DNA of 64,000 nucleotides from Chara braunii (Eukaryota; Streptophyta; Charophyceae; Charales; Characeae), in contig BFEA01000252.1 in assembly GCA_003427395.1 (NCBI GenBank), forward strand, positions 557,184 through 621,183, read 5' to 3'. Below are positions 1-10,100 of the stretch, one piece after another (the first letter of the stretch is position 1; every line of letters starts with the position of its first letter). Below the pieces are notes generated by a model. The model made no database searches, was not told the origin of the DNA, and saw only the letters and a list, made by a program, of their open reading frames with translations. Made by a program: the position numbers and the translations under genes.

Positions 1-82
<82 letters not shown>
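1..82. repeat. (AG)n microsatellite
   Basis: An uninterrupted AG dinucleotide run opens the window and probably continues to its left. Similar (GA)n or (CT)n tracts occur at 11.2, 25.9 and 60.8 kb, so this is a genome-wide habit and not specific to one locus. Confidence 0.98.
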
Positions 83-85
<3 letters not shown>

Positions 86-1034
86 AACATGAGAAAAGGA
101 GAAGGATGAGATTGGGAGAAGAAGCGGAGGAATGGAATACCGATGAGAGAAGGGAATGAACTCCTCCGTATATTTGCGGAATATTCATTCCCGGAATATT
201 CATTCTGATTTTGCCCACTCAGTCGAAAGGAGGGTAGCGGGGAAGCAAGGCAGCGGGGTTGGAGCACTTACCTCGTGCTGCATGCGGCCACGTACCAGCG
301 GAAGACTCATACGGTTTTGTTTGCTTCTAGGAGTAGCGTGAAGCCGGCCGCGCCAGGGGATACATACCTATTGCCCGGAGCATTCGAACGAGAGGAGAGT
401 CTTCGAAGGGATGGACGGGGACATGGTGGAGAGATATGTACCTGGTGAGGCAGAGCAGCAAGGGGGGGGGCAACAGACAAAAAAAAGAGAGGGACTGAGT
501 GATCAACCAGCACCTTGCTGATGGCCTTGATCTTCGGGAAGGGAGTCCACCTGCAGTATAAGGAACCAGACCCTGTAGCTGCCTGTACGTTCAAGAGCTA
601 ACTGGCGGCTGTGCTTGTTGCGGACTGCTGACTGTAGGAGGTACGATCGTTGAGCCTGAAGAGTTCGCTGGCCACCGTGTATCTTGGTTGTTGCAGTATC
701 GGTTACTGCTCTGTTGCTATACATTTTTGTTATCCGCTTCAGCTGTGCTTCTGCTGCAGCACTTGTCGGACTTCCAAGGGATTACTATTGTTGTGGAATG
801 ATGCGAAAAGTAGACTGTATTTCCCCTGGCAACAAGCAAAGCTGGGTTTTTCTTGGGAACTGCTAGCTACCGGTGGTAGCCGCAGAATGTTGCAAGCTGT
901 TGCTGGGTGCCGTTGACCGCTACAGGTTGCCTCAGACTGCTGTGTAGCAGCGATTGGTCTAAGAAGAGGTGCAGGGGCTTAGAGAAGTGGTCAGACTGTG
1001 AAAGGGGGTTGTTGCGGCATTCCGGAAGGTCGTT
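83..1034. other. Unassigned DNA upstream of LTR copy A
   Basis: No convincing coding sequence is visible. A short tandem duplication around the word CGGAATATTCATTC lies near 172-207. The stretch around 540-1030 (rich in TGCTG and TTGTTG words) loosely resembles the reverse complement of about 39.0-39.4 kb, next to LTR copy B. The LTR may therefore begin further left than the 1035 boundary used here. Confidence 0.4.
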
Positions 1035-1630
1035 AGGGAGTTAACTTCAACAATTTGACTTCAAAGTTTGACCAAGCTGCTACGGTTTGGCCATCATTGC
1101 GGGGCCCTCAGGCGCTGGAGATTTGAAGACCCTCTCTCGCGAGTCTGAGCGCACCATCCGTGGATCTGAGAGACTCAATTTTTTTTCTTTTATCCTTCTT
1201 ACTCTAAGTCTAGTCTATTGGTTATGAGAGGAAGGCGGCAGGCGGGATTGCAACTCGTAGGACCGCAGCAAGACTCTGTGGGGAGTCCACCCACCAATTG
1301 TCGGAGCTCTGCCGGAACTTAGGAGAAGTTCTGGAGGCAGGGAACTGAAAGGTAAAGGTTTCGTTTTTCTTCTATAGACCCAGTTATAACCTTTACCTGT
1401 ATTCCTTGACATGTTTGGCTAAGTTTACTGAGTGCATCCCTACTTTGAATTTCAGTTTGACTTTCAGGATACAAGCCGGTCTAAATAAAGGAATGTATGC
1501 TCAATGTCAGTTTCAGTTTCATTGTTTGCATGAAAACAAATTGTAAAAGGAGATTGCATATGGAGGAAGGTTGGGAGGAAAGTAACATTGCATGAGGTTT
1601 GATTGGGACATTTAAGGCTGGGAAGTCCCC

Positions 1631-2410
1631 ATAAGTTTGGGGAGACCCAGTGTTATGGAATTGCTTTGAGAATCATACCATTCTATAAGTTTAGGTGGTC
1701 TGGTTGCTCTGACTTGCGAGGGCTAATTATGCTTGACTTTTTCAGGGGCCAAGTGCATTCTGTAAGTTCAGGTGCCTTGGTTGCCTTGTTTATTTTGGGG
1801 TTTCCTTTGTTTGTTTGGTTCTGAACGAGGAGGTCTGAGCCATTCTATAAGTTTAGGTGGCTCAGCCTCTTCCTGCTTTTATTCTGAAGGGGTAAATTTG
1901 ACAGAGGGCAGACCATTCTATAAGTTTAGGTGGTCTAGCCCAATGTCTCGCACAAGTCGAATCAGAGAGGAATGAATCAGGCATAGAGTCAACCTATTCT
2001 GTAAGTTTAGGTGATCTGACTCAAAGCCTCGCACATCCTGGAACCCAAAGGTTATAATTTGGCTATACTTTATTACTATCTTATTTAAGAACAGGCTAGT
2101 CAGACAGAGTCCCATAAGTTTGGGTGGCCTGGCTATAGCCTATCATAATATGAAGAGAGTATAACTAAGAGTAGAACTGAAGGTAACTTGGGCCGGCTGA
2201 GCATTGTTTCTAAGACGAATGGATCAGTCATACGCCCGCTTTGAAGATTAAGTTCAGAGAGATATACACAACCTGGCTATTAAACAAGTTCAGGGCGACT
2301 AGAATGGCCTAGTCATATGCCCAAAGAAGAGAGAAGTAGTTGTGCCCTCTGTTTTGTGTATACTCGATGGCTAAGTTAGGCATGTCTCATAAGTTTGGGT
2401 GACCTGGCCT
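1631..2410 (+). repeat. Eight spaced copies of an ATAAGTTTAGGTGG motif
   Basis: The motif (A/G)TAAGTTTRGGTGRYCTGG recurs near 1631, 1685, 1762, 1846, 1919, 2000, 2114 and 2389. Each copy is usually preceded by CATTCT or TCC and followed by a CTGG/CTGA word. Spacing is irregular, mostly 55-115 bp, so this is not a simple tandem satellite. The same motif, as ATAAGATTGGATGG or ATAAGTTTGGATGG, recurs about ten times in LTR copy B. Confidence 0.85.
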
Positions 2411-2699
2411 TATGCCTTATGTAAGCTGGGTATGAATGGACAACTCATGAAAGACTACAAATTATTGTTTGATAAGGTTGACTTGGGCTGGCGAGAGTAC
2501 TTACTTTTGTGGTTTGGCCTTGCATGTGGCTGAGTGAGATCGCTACTTAGTCCGAGTTTCAGTTGACAGGTAGTTACTTTAGAGACTCGTCACGTGCTAG
2601 AGCGATAGGAGTTAGTTCAATTTCTGCATTTTCTGAGCTAACTTTATTTAACTTAGACAAATTCTCGCATTTTATGGGATCTTTTGTTATACTTGACTT

Positions 2700-3010
2700 T
2701 GTATAAATTTTGGTAAACTACTTTCTCTACGGGAAGTGCTGCCGAAATTTCTGCAAATCCAAGGAGTTAGTCAACTTTTTGACTTTTCAAAGTTTAACTT
2801 GTCTAAATTTTATATGGCTTAGTAAAAATCTGGGAAGTTTCATTTTCTAAAGGGAGTGCTGCCCAAATTTTTGCTAATTCAGGGAGTTATACAAAAATTG
2901 ACTTTGAAAAGTTGAAAACTATTCTTGTTTTGATATTTGGGCTGATATAAATTCTGGAAAGGTACTTTTCCTGCGGGAAGCGCTGCCGAAATTTTCTTAG
3001 TTTAAAGGAG
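2700..3010 (+). repeat. About 120-bp direct repeat, three copies, core GTGCTGCCGAAATTT
   Basis: Three imperfect units have cores near 2731, 2851 and 2974. Each has GGGAAGYGCTGCCGAAATTT followed by an AGGAG(T/A)TAG word and AT-rich sequence. They lie at the 3' end of the LTR, where U5 would be. The inverted copy has the same triplet near 36.89, 37.01 and 37.13 kb. Confidence 0.85.
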
Positions 3011-3030
3011 ATAGACTATATTTTGACAGG

Positions 3031-3050
3031 TGGCGACTCCGGCGATCCAC
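3031..3050 (+). promoter_or_regulatory. Putative primer-binding site (tRNA-Arg type)
   Basis: The sequence TGGCGACTCCGGCGATCC starts two bases after the LTR-terminal GACA. Its first eleven bases match, from memory, the TGGCGACTCC(A/G)CTGGGG primer-binding site of plant Tat/Ogre-lineage Ty3 elements. The later bases diverge, so the assignment rests on position and a partial match. Confidence 0.55.
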
Positions 3051-4790
3051 CCTGAATAGGGGAGATTCTGCCATTGGTCTACCTTTGTTGTGGGTACTGG
3101 CTTAGAGGTAGATTCATGCTTAGTTAAGTAAAACGATTTTGGTGAGATCGTGGAGTGAAGATTATTATCCATTGACTTATAGATCTCGCCTGGGGGTTGG
3201 CCTGTCTTGTGTTACAGGTCCTCTTGATCGTTCCGATTCAAGACCAGGATTAGATTCAGCTTGATCCTAAAAGGATCATCTTCTGTTATCACTGATAACA
3301 TGTCGGTTGTCGATTCGTCGGCTTACGAATCAACTCCAATCCACTCTTGTCACTCAACCTAAAGGTTTTAGCCATGTGGTTTGAAATGTTTCATTGTGTT
3401 TTTACCCGGATTTTATTGAATGACCATTTAACAAAGGTACTGAGTATTTTATTGTTGGAAGGGTACGCTAAGGTTGAGGTTTCTATGGTTAAAACGAGGG
3501 GTGTGAGTGCAGAGAATGGTTGAAGTTGACCCCGTGCAGTGCGTGGACTTTTGTTGGATCTTTGATGTGATTGCAGGTATGTTTATGGTTCAGACTTTGG
3601 ATATGGTTGTCTGTGATCACATATATATGGCTGAGAGGAGTCTCACTGTGACTGTGAAAAGTGATCGTCATATATTAATGACCCTTATATATATACATAT
3701 ATATATATATATGGCTTGAATGTTCGCGCGGTTTATTGTGGTCGTGCACAGGGGTTAAACATATTATGCGTTGATAGAAGAAGGAAAACCTCCTTATTTG
3801 TTGTATATTTTTTAAGAGTTTTCTTAGTCGGGCGTTGATCCTGTGCCGGGACTCGAGGTCCTTGTCCATGACATCCCAAGCCCTAGACTCTGCATGGAAG
3901 GAATCTTCCCCCGCGTAGAGCCTATTTGCCCTGCCTGCCGAGACACTCAGGCCAAAGGCCGGAGGTCTCGTGGCGGCCGCACGGCTATTCCTTCAGCCGT
4001 GCAATATCGTGAGGGATTATACCATCACGATACTTCGAGTCTAACACTTGAGTGTCATAAGCGGTACTCGGATCCACGAGGGACCGCTTGATTATGGGCA
4101 CTACATAGTACGCCATCATTGCGACTGTTTGCGCACGCGTGCATTGCGAGTCGATATGAGTAGGTCTTGCGTCCGCACGGTTTTATACTAAGACTCGCGC
4201 GCGACGCCTGTCCGATTTCCGCATCAGAAAGTGATCGGACGCGACTACCAAGGGACTCGGAGTGTTGTCGCGTTATTTGATGTGTCTGTGTGTGTGTTTT
4301 ATTTTTGTGTTCGTAGTGTGGTGTATGCGTGGTGAGTGGGGTACGTCCTAGTCGACCGACATTGAGCCGCGCTTGGGACCTCAGCCCCCCAAGAAGTCGG
4401 TTCGCGTGCGGTTTCGATAGAGGCGTATTACCGCGCGTGCCCCCTATGCTATGGTGAACAAAAAATGCCCTCGGCTGGTCCACATCTGCGATTGCAACTA
4501 ATTAGCTTTCGTACTGTGGACTGGTAGTTCAGCGAGGATACGTCCACCGAAGGGAGGTGACAACTCCCATAAGGTGGAGGTAAGTCGTGCCTCACGTAGG
4601 CCCTATCCCGTCGTAGGGGCTCGCGGGAGGTATGGCTGGCGCACTTGACCGGAGTGGCTTGCGGAAGCTCCATGTATATTCGCGACTAGGATTTAAACCA
4701 ACTCCTGCGTGATGTGGCCGGGAGGCTCCCGCGCTGCCTTGTGCGGTGCCGGACCGATGCGCTCGACATCGCGACTGGAAAAGGGAGAGT
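3051..4790 (+). mobile_element. Untranslated leader of retroelement copy A
   Basis: It follows the primer-binding site and is collinear with the reverse complement of 34.57-36.83 kb. Shared parts are the GGATCCACCCTGAATAGGGG start, the TGATAACA...GTCGGTTG region near 3297 (Rho-like palindromes), an ATATATAT tract near 3690-3712, the GTGTGTTTTATTTTTGTGT block near 4290 and the GC-rich end near 4690-4780. No open frame of credible length is present and no gag follows, so this is an LTR-leader fragment of a large, possibly non-autonomous element. Confidence 0.55.
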
Positions 4791-5214
4791 AGGGACACAG
4801 ACTAAAAGAGAGAAATGCGTAGAAAGCAATCACAGAGTGCAAGGTGATCTTGCCCAGAGATGTCCCGACTTATAAGCCAAGCGATCAAAACTCACATTCA
4901 GAGATACAAAATTTGAAGCAGAAAGGAAAGAAAGCACTTCGGCCATAAAATTCCACCATGGCCCCGGNCCATGCNCTCACTCACTTCCGACTCGAACGTC
5001 TCACTTGCACTGACGATCTCGACCGTCACGTGCCAATCCACCATAGCGATCGTCACCCCGCCGAGTTAGCCTCTGCACGGCCCTACTCGGATCCCAAAGT
5101 CCATCGGGCGATCCAGCATGCCGCGCGCCAAGACTACAACCAGCTTGTCGGGACTTTTCGACTCGCACTTTCCTTCATACCATCTAGCCACGACTTTCCG
5201 GAAGCGGGCTGATG
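4791..5214 (+). other. Spacer and short coding remnant with two ambiguous bases
   Basis: After a spacer to about 4950, an 84-codon frame (4958-5212) runs from ATG through two N positions (4968 and 4975) and stops at the edge of the next repeat. Its C-terminal half (QHAARQDYNQLVGTFRLALSF region) looks protein-like, and a neighbouring frame continues with a basic segment into the repeat. I do not recognise the family. Most likely it is part of a decayed mobile element. The Ns mark an assembly uncertainty here. Confidence 0.3.
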
Positions 5215-5910
5215 AGTTGAAAAAAAGATTTTCGGGAGCGCTTGCGAAATTTATAGCTGCGGAAAGAAGGATAGTTGCTAGGAAGGGTTAGGACTAAAAC
5301 AAGGAGAAGTAGGAGAAGACTCAGGGATTGCCCGTCGAAAGCCATGTCGATCCTTTGGATCCCAGTTGCAACCAATCAAAATCGTCGTGTATCAGGAATT
5401 TCCCTCTTACACGGCTTGTCTCTTTGGCTAGAGGGAGTGATAGGGGGTCGACCTGGTGTTTCAGTGCGGGAGTTTAAAGCGGGAAGAAGAAGAGTGTGAA
5501 GAATAGCGCGAAACAAAACCAAGATTCAGACGATTAAGAAGGAGAGAAAAGGCGCGCAAGGCAAAGGGGAGATGGAAAACGGTTACAGAGAGAGGAGGAG
5601 CATGAGCGCGAAGAAGGGAGTGTCGAGGACAGCGGGGGAAGCGGGGAGAGGAGGCTCGCATGCATGGCGCTGTCGCGAAGGCAAAAAGACACTGAAACAA
5701 TTACGACTAATTCAAATTGAAAAATACCATATCCGCACGGCAAAACGGGCCCGTGAGAAAGTCCTATGCCTATTCAGATTTCTGCGAAAATTCATAGAGG
5801 TTTCCAAGACGAAGTTACGAATATTCATGCATAAGAAATAACACGTCGGATCCCGCTTATTCCGAAATTCCTAACCGTCGGCCGGAATTCCTAGCGCGCT
5901 CGCTAAGGGC
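5215..5910 (+). repeat. Dispersed repeat, copy 1 (second copy near 58.1-58.9 kb)
   Basis: It shares ordered blocks with 58135-58860 on the same strand. These are GCGCTTGCGAAATTTATA versus GCACTTGCGAATTTTATA, a GCATGCATGG block followed by GGCAAAAAGACACTGAAACA versus AACAAAAAGGCACCGAAACA, CCTATTCAGATT followed by AAAATTCAT, and a closing GCGCTCGCTAAGG versus GCGTTTGCTAAGG. Both copies carry a short K/R-rich frame at the start (ALAKFIAAERR versus ALANFIIGKKK), hinting at a decayed protein. No terminal repeats were seen. Confidence 0.6.
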
Positions 5911-5934
5911 TTCGCCGCACCATTTTCGACAGTT

Positions 5935-6265
5935 TCTCTTCGCCACATAGGCTGTCGAAGTCGGAGACGGGAAAAAAATTCTCCAGTTGTAAGAGCATGC
6001 TTCTCGACAGCTCCTGTCGAAAGTTGTTGAATCCCCAGCCTGCTACTCCCATGCTTTCGACACTCCTCGGCTGCGCCGCCGACTTCTCTTCGAAATTAGG
6101 TGAGGGGGGGTAAGGTCGGGATGGACTAATGCTTGTCGTACCCTCTGGAGCGTTCGTCTTTTTCCATCTTGCATTCACAAGTAAGTGCACTCTACAGTGC
6201 TATGTGGCTAAAGAGGGGCAAACTGTCGAATGGAGGCTGTCGAATTTGTTCTGACAGCTGTCGAA
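5935..6265. repeat. Cluster of the octamer CTGTCGAA
   Basis: CTGTCGAA or its complement, allowing one edge mismatch, occurs near 5935, 5952, 6003, 6014, 6057, 6223, 6237 and 6258. That is eight copies in 330 bp, in both orientations. The cluster lies about 0.9-1.2 kb upstream of the PPR start codon. Another copy is near 58808 at the end of the related dispersed repeat. No protein is supported here. Confidence 0.7.
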
Positions 6266-6425
6266 TTTTTTCGCCTTTCGATTGTGGTGCGGCGAGGCCC
6301 TAAGGCACGCATAATTCCCAGGTAATTCCCAATCTGCAAAAAGACAAATTTACATCCATGAAAATACAAAACGAGGCCTCGTCGAATGGTCACCCAAAAT
6401 TCAACAAAAGACAGAGAAAAAAGGG

Positions 6426-6427
<2 letters not shown>

Positions 6428-6469
<42 letters not shown>
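6428..6469 (+). repeat. 42-base homopolymeric G run
   Basis: An unbroken run of 42 G is followed by AAGGGGGGG. Such a run can form G-quadruplexes. Its length is unreliable in any assembly. Frames reading through it as polyglycine or polyproline are artefacts. Confidence 0.9.
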
Positions 6470-6470
<1 letters not shown>

Positions 6471-6539
6471 AGGGGGGGCAGGGAAAATAGCGCAGGTCCG
6501 GAAGTTGGAGTCTCATATGCACAGGCCTGAATTCGGGGG

Positions 6540-6825
6540 AAACAAAAAAAAACGATTATATTCGAATACAACAAGTTTCTCTTCGTGAAATTCAAATATA
6601 ACGCATGTAAGTGTTGTTCGAATAGAACGCATATACGTTATATTTGAAGTGCCCTTGTATTCAAAGAAAAGGGTCTAACTTTCCGAAAACCGCTTTTTTT
6701 GAAAAAGGTTGAATACAACGCACATGCGTTATGTTCGGTGGAAGACTGTATTGGAACTTTCGAAATATTTCTAGAGTCTAGAGTAGTGCACCGAGGCCCT
6801 TTTTCCGTTTTGTTCGAAATGCGTT
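6540..6825. other. AT-rich spacer upstream of the PPR gene
   Basis: No gene is seen. The words GAATA(C/G)AACGCA and GCGTTATRTT recur in both orientations (near 6563, 6608, 6620-6640, 6710 and 6727), giving weak inverted repeats. A promoter for the PPR gene could lie here or in the 7.0 kb region, but I cannot identify a TATA box with confidence. Confidence 0.4.
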
Positions 6826-7045
6826 GTGGGATCCAAGCCTAAAAGAACTGATCCTCCAATCAGTGATACAGCAATCCCCGCCGTTTACCCCAGAGGCTCC
6901 CAACCCCAGTCCCCAGTGGCACGATCGTCAGGGGAACAACGAAAACCTACTGGGTTGCGCCGACGTAAGAGTGCGATGATCGAACCCACAACCTTCGGGG
7001 TGGAATCTGCACCGGGTGCTTCACGCTGGCGGTAGGAACTCGCCC
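6826..7045 (-). mobile_element. SINE-like sequence with tRNA-type promoter boxes (tentative)
   Basis: On the minus strand a GGTTCGATCA word (plus positions 6978-6987) resembles a tRNA B box. About 45 nt upstream of it an A-box-like word, AGCGTGAAGC, lies near 7020-7030, which is tRNA-like spacing. The downstream body carries GGGGACTGGGGTTGGG. I found no poly-A tail or target duplication, and it is not clearly the same family as the two better SINEs at 11.9 and 15.2 kb. Confidence 0.3.
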
Positions 7046-7176
7046 GGGATCGGCGCGCGCCGACCTACCGGTAGCGGTACTCCGTCGGTCCGAACAATTG
7101 TGCTGCCTTCCCCCTGTCTCCGTTCACGCTGAACGTTCATTGATATTGCCGTGTCGTCGTCCACGTCGGCGCGGCG

Positions 7177-10100
7177 ATGGCAGAGGCAACAGCGGCAACG
7201 GTGGAGCTAATTTTGTCCAGGAGTGCGCATCGTCGTGGAGGCGGATCGCGTGCATCTTGTTGCCGTCTTCCTTTCCAGAGTGGTCTTTGCGGTCGTCAGC
7301 CGTTTTGTAAAGCAGGAGCTTTAGGAGAAAGGGTGCGGAGGTCGTGGTTATTGAGACGAAAGACCTCAGGATGGAATTCAGGGAATGGGAATCTGACCAT
7401 GGATTTGTCAGGGCAACGTCAATGCACACGACGATTTGCAATCGGGAGGAGGAAAGAAAAGAAAGCCCTGATTCCTCCTCCCTTACCAAGTCACCTGTCA
7501 ATGGTAAGGATGACAGCTCAGCATTGCGACGACAGCGATGAAGACGGCTCTGGGAGGCCGTTGTGGGGGTGGTCGGTTGGGGTTTCCTTGCCGCGTTCCG
7601 CTCGTCCGGCTGCTGAGCGTCTGAAAGGATCACCGACTCGAGTCACGAAGTCAACTTCGGGCTGGCGGATGCCATCGGTCATCGTCTTTCGATTGTTTAA
7701 CTCGCCTGCATCCTTAGCGGTCGCAGCTTCGTCGACTCCGGAGCGAGGGTGGCGAGGATGTCGCCACGTGTCAAGTCGAAGGAGGACTCGAAAGTCGAAC
7801 CGGGATGCGTTGGATGCGAATCTGTCACAGCCATACCCGTTGCATTCGTATGCGATCATCAAGGACGACCGTCTGGAGCTACCCTCGGCAGATCGACCTC
7901 AGTTCACCGGCGGCGGCGGCGGAGCTATCGAACGATCGGGATTGCGCTCAGTTTCGGGATCGGACGTCGAAGAGGCCGATATGAGATGGAAAGAACGAGG
8001 GGAAGAGAGATTGTCCTTGGAGGCTTCTGAACAGGTTGATGCTCGTCGGGCCGGTGGGTTGAAGTTGGGCTATCTTCATGAGCGGGATGTTAGCAAAGAA
8101 GGAAATGAGAGAGGGAGGAGGGAATTGCAATCCTCGTATTGGGAAGGCAAAAGTACGGCCAGGGGAGTGCCAAGGCGCGTCCGCAAGAAAGAGAGGAGCG
8201 GTGCGGTTCGGGAGCTGTTGCAAGCGCTGGATGAGTTACCCGATGTCAAACCTGCTGACGCCGTTCTGAGTACTTGGAGCGGACGGCTAAGCATGAGAGA
8301 AGCGTCCACGGTGATGAGCGAACAACGCCAGTGCAAACGCGTCGACGAGGTTTATCGCTGGATGAAGGACAGTGAGGGCTGGGATGCGGACGTGTGCGTG
8401 TACAATATTCTCATCAAGGCTTACTCGAGGGAGGGGATGTGGAAAAGAGTAGAGGAGGTGGTGGGGCAGATGCAGCAGGAAAACAAGAAGCCGGATAACC
8501 GGACATTCGCGACCATCATCGACGCTTGCTGTCAGCAGCACCGCCATGGTGAGGCAGCTACCTGGTACAAGAGAATGGAGGAGGGAGGTTGTCATCCAGA
8601 TGAGGTGACTGTACGGACGATGATGAGATTGCATGGCAAGGAGGGCAACGTAGAGGGTGCAGAGGCCCTATTCTTCGACTTTTTCGGATCGAGGGGCGAC
8701 AGAGGAGAAGGAAGGGGAATCCCACGCGGAAAGGAGGAAGAGGAACGAGCGATGGGTTTCGCGGGACCGGAAAGATCTGGATCGCGCGCCAGCTCACGTG
8801 AAAACGAAGGCATTGTGAGACGCTCTTCTTGTTCTTCTTGCTCTTCCTCTCCCTCTGCGCGAACGTGTAACGTGATGATTGACGTGTACGCGCGTGCGGG
8901 GAACTTCAAGGAAGCGGAAAGGCTGTACAGAATGATGATGAGCACAGACGAGGAGGACGGCAGAATCACTGCCAAGCCAGATCGCGAGACGTATAACACG
9001 ATGATGAAAGTGTATGGGGATGATAGGAATCTGCCGGCTGCGGAACGAGTTTTCACTCGGTTGCTGGACGATCCTGGCTGTTCTCCTGACCAGGTTTCGT
9101 ACAACACGATGATCTCCTTGTACGGAAAATGCGGCCGCATCCGATTCGCGGAGAAGGTTTACTTGATGATGGAGCAGGACCCGGCGAGCAATCCCGATGA
9201 GCTGACGTACAACACGATGATTCACATGTATGCGAGAGAGGGGCGAGTTGAGAAGGCGGAGGGCCTGTTGACGAGGATGCTGGCAGCGGGCTTTACTCCC
9301 GATACGAGAGTGCATAATGCGATGATTGGCCTGTACGGACGGGCCGGGCGGTACGAGGATGCGGGGCGCGTCTTTAGAGAAATGAGGTTGATGGGAGGAG
9401 GGGGAAGGAGGCGATCGAGCAAGGAATCCCCTGTCGTCGATCGAGCCTACAGCACGTACCATGTCCTGATGAGTGTGTATGCGAGAGCAGGAATGTTCGA
9501 TGAAGCGATGGCGGTATGGAAAGAAATGAGAGGGGAAGGGGAGGAGGAGCCGAATCGAGTAGCGTGTCACATCATGACGGATGTGTGCGGAAGGGCAGGA
9601 TGGGTGGAGGAGGGAGTGGGAGTGGTGGAGGAGATGGTTGATCGGGGGATGGTCACGGTGGAGGAGGCGTGCTGCATGGCTGTCGACATGTGCGAGAAAG
9701 CGGGGAAGGCGGACGAAGCGGTCTCGATCTTCCGCCGGCTGATTGCGAGGGCCGATCTGAACCGTCTGGTTGGCGACCTGGCGTGGGTGAGGCTTATCGA
9801 GGCGCATGGGAGAGCTGGGAGGTGGGAGGCTGCCGTAAGGGTGATCGAGGTGATGAAGTCAGAGGGGTGTGCCCCGGGAGTGGCGGCGTACACGGCGGCT
9901 ATGGATGCCTGCGCCGAAGCTCTGCGTGTGGAGGAGGCGGAGGCGTTACTTAGTCGCATGCAAGGTGTCCACGTGGTAGATGGTCAAGGTGAAGAGTTAG
10001 GGGAAGGTTCGGAGAAACAACTGGAGACGGTCAGGATTGACGTTCCGGCGTGCAATGCATTAATGAAAGCGTACGAGAGGGCGGGTCAGGTGAGCGAGGC

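Larger units (their letters stand above)
1035..3028 (+). mobile_element. LTR copy A of a large non-coding retrotransposon family
   Basis: This block aligns by eye with the reverse complement of 36.85-38.96 kb. Shared landmarks are the GCATTGCGGGGCCCTC-type block near 1095, the GGATCTGAGAGACTCAA block near 1160, GAGAGGAAGGCGGCAGGCGGGAT near 1227, the CTAAATAAAGG block near 1482 and everything to the end. It ends in GACA immediately before a sequence resembling the tRNA-Arg-type primer-binding site used by plant Tat/Ogre Ty3 elements, so I read it as an LTR. No protein is encoded. The left boundary is uncertain because no clean 5' TG end or target duplication was found. Confidence 0.6.

Noticed and set aside
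1631-2410. A CRISPR-like array of short repeats with unique spacers
   Set aside because: Spacing is irregular, motifs are degenerate, and the same array recurs inside another LTR copy. It is retroelement DNA.
6208-6595. Polyglycine or polyproline proteins
   Set aside because: They exist only because the 42-base G run is open in some frames.
7344-7541. An upstream or overlapping small protein in the PPR 5' region
   Set aside because: It lies fully within the PPR frame in another phase and shows no supporting feature.
8794-9807. A 337-codon open frame on the minus strand inside the PPR gene
   Set aside because: It is the shadow of a GC-rich coding strand. Its peptide is His/Arg/Ser-rich with no domain, while the plus strand has clear PPR motifs throughout.
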